From Betaproteobacteria bacterium UBA7395 (GTDB taxonomy: Bacteria; Pseudomonadota; Gammaproteobacteria; Burkholderiales; Rhodocyclaceae), in NCBI GenBank assembly GCA_002470165.1, contig DKNF01000045.1, forward strand, positions 1 to 5,936: 5,936 nt of DNA, written 5' to 3'. Under the pieces are notes generated by a model. It was not told the DNA's origin. It ran no database searches and was given only the letters and a program-made list of their open reading frames with translations. The first letter of the stretch is position 1, and every line of letters starts with the position of its first letter. The position numbers and the translations under genes are program-made. Shown here in pieces: positions 3,886 through 5,936 of this stretch.

Positions 3886-5936
3886 TTACTTGCGCGGCGC
3901 CTTCACCGGCTTACCTTTGCCGCCACGGTTGCCGCGGCAGGTTTCCAGGCGGTCACCTTTGAGTTTGCCGGCGACGCCGTCGATGACGGGTTCGATGGCT
4001 TCCAGTGCGTTCTTGCCGGGGGCGGCGTCGATCAGTTTGAGGCCGCGGCCTTTGCCGAGCAGGCGGATTTCCTCGAGCGGGAAGACCAGGGCGCGACCGT
4101 CCTTGGTGAATACCGCAATGTCGCCGTCGGCCGGCGCCGGCTGGAAGATGGCCGGGGCTTCGCCGTCGTCGAGGTTGAGGAAGGCCTTGCCGGCCTTGCC
4201 GCGTGAGAGCAGGTCCTCGCCCTTGACGCGGAAGCCGTAGCCGCTTTCACCGGCGACCAGATACAGCTTGTCGGCGGCGACGGCCTGGGCGAGCAGCAGC
4301 TTGCCGCCGTCCTGGAAATCGACCAGCGAGGTGGCGGGAACGCCGTCGCCCTTGCCGCCGGGCAGGTCGGCGGCGGGGATGGAGTAGGCGCGGCCCTTGG
4401 TGTCGAGCAGGATCAGGTGGTTGACCGTGCGGCAGGGAATGCAGGCGAGCAGGCTGTCGCCGGAGCGGAAAGTCAGTTGCGCCGGATCGACGTTGTGGCC
4501 GGTACGCGAGCGTAGCCAGCCGTGCCTGGAGACGATCAGCGTGGTCGGCTCGTCGGGGATCGAGACGTTCTTGGCGTCCGACAGGGTGACGCGTTCGGCG
4601 GTTTCGATCAGGGTGCGGCGGTCGTCGCCGTATTTCCTGGCGTCGGCTTCGATTTCGGCGGCGACGCAGGCGCGCAACTCGGTTTCGGAATCGAGCAGCT
4701 TGTTGAGGCCGGCGGCTTCTTCGCGCAGCTTGGCCAGTTCCTCGCCGATCTTGATGCCTTCAAGGCGGGCCAACTGGCGCAGGCGGATTTCCAGGATGTC
4801 TTCGGCCTGGATTTCCGAGAGCTTGAAATGGGCGATCAGGTCGGCCTTGGGGTCGTCCGATTCGCGGATGACCTTGATCACGCGGTCGATGTCGAGCAGG
4901 ATCGCCTGCCGGCCTTCGAGGATGTGGATGCGCCGTTCGGCGGCAGACAGGCGGTGACGGGTGCGCCGTTCGACGGTCGCCAGGCGGAAGCGGCACCATT
5001 CAGCGATCATGTCGTGGAGCGTGCCCTGGCGCGGCGAGCCGGTCAGGCCGAGCAGCGTCAGGTTGATCGAGGCGTTGGTTTCCAGGCTGGTGTGGGCGAG
5101 CAGCAGGCGGACCAGGTCGTCCTGGCCCTGGCGCGAGCTGGCTGGTTCGATGACCAGGCGAACGTCGTGTTCCTTGCCCGATTCGTCGCGCACGCCGCTT
5201 TCGCCGATGGCCGAGAGGAAAGCCGCCTTGAGGTTGAGCTGTTCCGGCGTGAACACCTTCTTGCCGGCCTTTTCCTTGGCCACCGGGTTGGAGCAGGCTT
5301 CGATCTCGGACATCACCGTGGCGGTGGATACGCCCGGCGGCAGTTCGGTGACGACCAGGCGCCACTGGCCGCGCGCCAGCGGCTCGATCTTCCATTTGGC
5401 GCGCACGCGCAGGCTGCCGCGACCGCTCTTGTAGGTGGCGGCGATTTCCTCGGGCGTCGAAATGATCTGGGCGCCGCCCGGGTAATCCGGGCCGGGCACC
5501 AGGCGCAGCACGTCGTCCTCGCTGGTGGCCGGATCGCGGATCAGCGCGACGGCGGCGCTGGCGATCTCGCGCAGGTTGTGCGAGGGGATTTCGGTGGCCA
5601 TGCCGACGGCGATGCCGGAGGCGCCGTTCAGCAGGCAGAAGGGCAGGCGGGCGGGGAGCAGGCAGGGTTCGTCATTGACTCCGTCGTAGTTCGGCTTCCA
5701 GTCCACCGTGCCTTCGTCGAGTTCGGCGAGCAGCAGTTCGGCGATCGGCGTCAGCCGGGTTTCGGTATAGCGCATGGCGGCGGCGTTGTCGCCGTCGCGC
5801 GAGCCGAAGTTGCCCTGGCCGTCGACCACCGGGTAGCGCAGGCTCCAGTCCTGGGCCATGCGCACCATCGCGTCGTAGACCGAGGAGTCGCCGTGCGGGT
5901 GATATTTACCGATGACGTCGCCGACCACGCGCGCCG
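3886..5936 (-). CDS. parC: DNA topoisomerase IV subunit A (ParC), N-terminus beyond the window
   Basis: ParC is the DNA-cleaving subunit of topoisomerase IV, which with ParE decatenates replicated chromosomes in the cytoplasm. About 682 residues are visible, reading in from the right edge. By comparison with E. coli ParC about 65 N-terminal residues are missing; the GTG at 5928 is internal. Numbering from that codon, the DNA-binding segment [20 protein letters not shown] (2-21) holds Ser15 and Asp19, equivalent to E. coli Ser80 and Glu84. The catalytic tyrosine is Tyr54 in [10 protein letters not shown]. The tower and coiled-coil region runs to about 430 ([41 protein letters not shown]). The C-terminal beta-pinwheel (about 455-665) has ParC-like blades such as [14 protein letters not shown] and [20 protein letters not shown]. 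The hexa-acidic and GyrA-specific features are absent and the QKDP-to-VRDES region is ParC-like, so GyrA is rejected. An extra segment of about 20 residues (212-240) relative to E. coli fits betaproteobacterial ParC. The gene ends 16 bp from the convergent transporter gene. Confidence 0.95.
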   Translation of the reverse strand, partial: ARVVGDVIGKYHPHGDSSVYDAMVRMAQDWSLRYPVVDGQGNFGSRDGDNAAAMRYTETRLTPIAELLLAELDEGTVDWKPNYDGVNDEPCLLPARLPFCLLNGASGIAVGMATEIPSHNLREIASAAVALIRDPATSEDDVLRLVPGPDYPGGAQIISTPEEIAATYKSGRGSLRVRAKWKIEPLARGQWRLVVTELPPGVSTATVMSEIEACSNPVAKEKAGKKVFTPEQLNLKAAFLSAIGESGVRDESGKEHDVRLVIEPASSRQGQDDLVRLLLAHTSLETNASINLTLLGLTGSPRQGTLHDMIAEWCRFRLATVERRTRHRLSAAERRIHILEGRQAILLDIDRVIKVIRESDDPKADLIAHFKLSEIQAEDILEIRLRQLARLEGIKIGEELAKLREEAAGLNKLLDSETELRACVAAEIEADARKYGDDRRTLIETAERVTLSDAKNVSIPDEPTTLIVSRHGWLRSRTGHNVDPAQLTFRSGDSLLACIPCRTVNHLILLDTKGRAYSIPAADLPGGKGDGVPATSLVDFQDGGKLLLAQAVAADKLYLVAGESGYGFRVKGEDLLSRGKAGKAFLNLDDGEAPAIFQPAPADGDIAVFTKDGRALVFPLEEIRLLGKGRGLKLIDAAPGKNALEAIEPVIDGVAGKLKGDRLETCRGNRGGKGKPVKAPRK

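Noticed and set aside
3877..3899. Inverted repeat CGCCGCG / CGCGGCG at the convergent transporter-parC junction, as a terminator
   Set aside because: It has a 7-bp stem and a 9-nt loop, with no T-tract on either strand, and it overlaps the parC 3' end. Pairing by chance is easy in such GC-rich sequence.
4397..5434. Two plus-strand open frames opposite parC (4397-4957 and 4961-5434)
   Set aside because: They are Ser/Arg-rich shadows of the strongly conserved parC frame, with no ribosome site or domain.
5926..5928. GTG as the start of parC
   Set aside because: The frame continues upstream to the window edge with codons for Ala-Arg that match the ParC sequence before VGDV, so the GTG is an internal valine.

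Overview
The window is GC-rich chromosomal DNA, most likely from a betaproteobacterium, probably of the Rhodocyclales type (Dechloromonas, Azonexus or Accumulibacter relatives). This placement is inferred from three things. The phasin is of the beta/gammaproteobacterial kind, the ParC carries an insertion I associate with betaproteobacterial ParC, and coding is dense with strong GC bias at third positions. I see no rRNA, tRNA, CRISPR array, insertion sequence or prophage signature. The genes look like ordinary core and accessory chromosomal genes.

Layout from left to right. (1) At 2-457 (+) is the 3' end of an iron(III)-type ABC transporter permease. (2) At 454-1380 (-) is a convergent gene whose stop codon shares a CTAG with the permease stop. 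It encodes an unusual single-frame fusion of a GIY-YIG nuclease domain and a HugZ-like split-barrel (haem/FMN-type) domain. (3) At 1381-1610 is a 230-bp non-coding region that is locally AT-rich. It holds a good sigma70 promoter (TTGACA / TAGAAT) flanked by TGCA-rich inverted repeats that resemble PhaR operators. (4) At 1611-2165 (+) is a phasin (phaP), followed by a strong intrinsic terminator at 2194-2222. (5) At 2272-2748 (+) is a stand-alone cyclic-nucleotide-binding domain protein. Its stop overlaps the GTG start of (6), an AI-2E/PerM family membrane transporter at 2745-3869 (+). (7) From 3886 to the right edge (-) is parC, the topoisomerase IV A subunit, missing about 65 N-terminal residues.

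How the genes relate. The phasin is an independent, apparently highly expressed single-gene unit, consistent with a polyhydroxyalkanoate-storing organism. The cyclic-nucleotide-binding protein and the AI-2E-family transporter form a translationally coupled pair and may work together. The iron permease and the HugZ-like domain share a loose iron/haem theme but lie on opposite strands. parC is housekeeping. Both convergent junctions (454-457 and 3870-3885) have almost no intergenic DNA and no obvious terminator.

The points most worth a second look are the nuclease-HugZ fusion, the coupling of a solitary nucleotide sensor to a PerM-family transporter, and the TGCA-rich putative operator around the phasin promoter. 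I did not find clear evidence of a wholly new multi-gene system.
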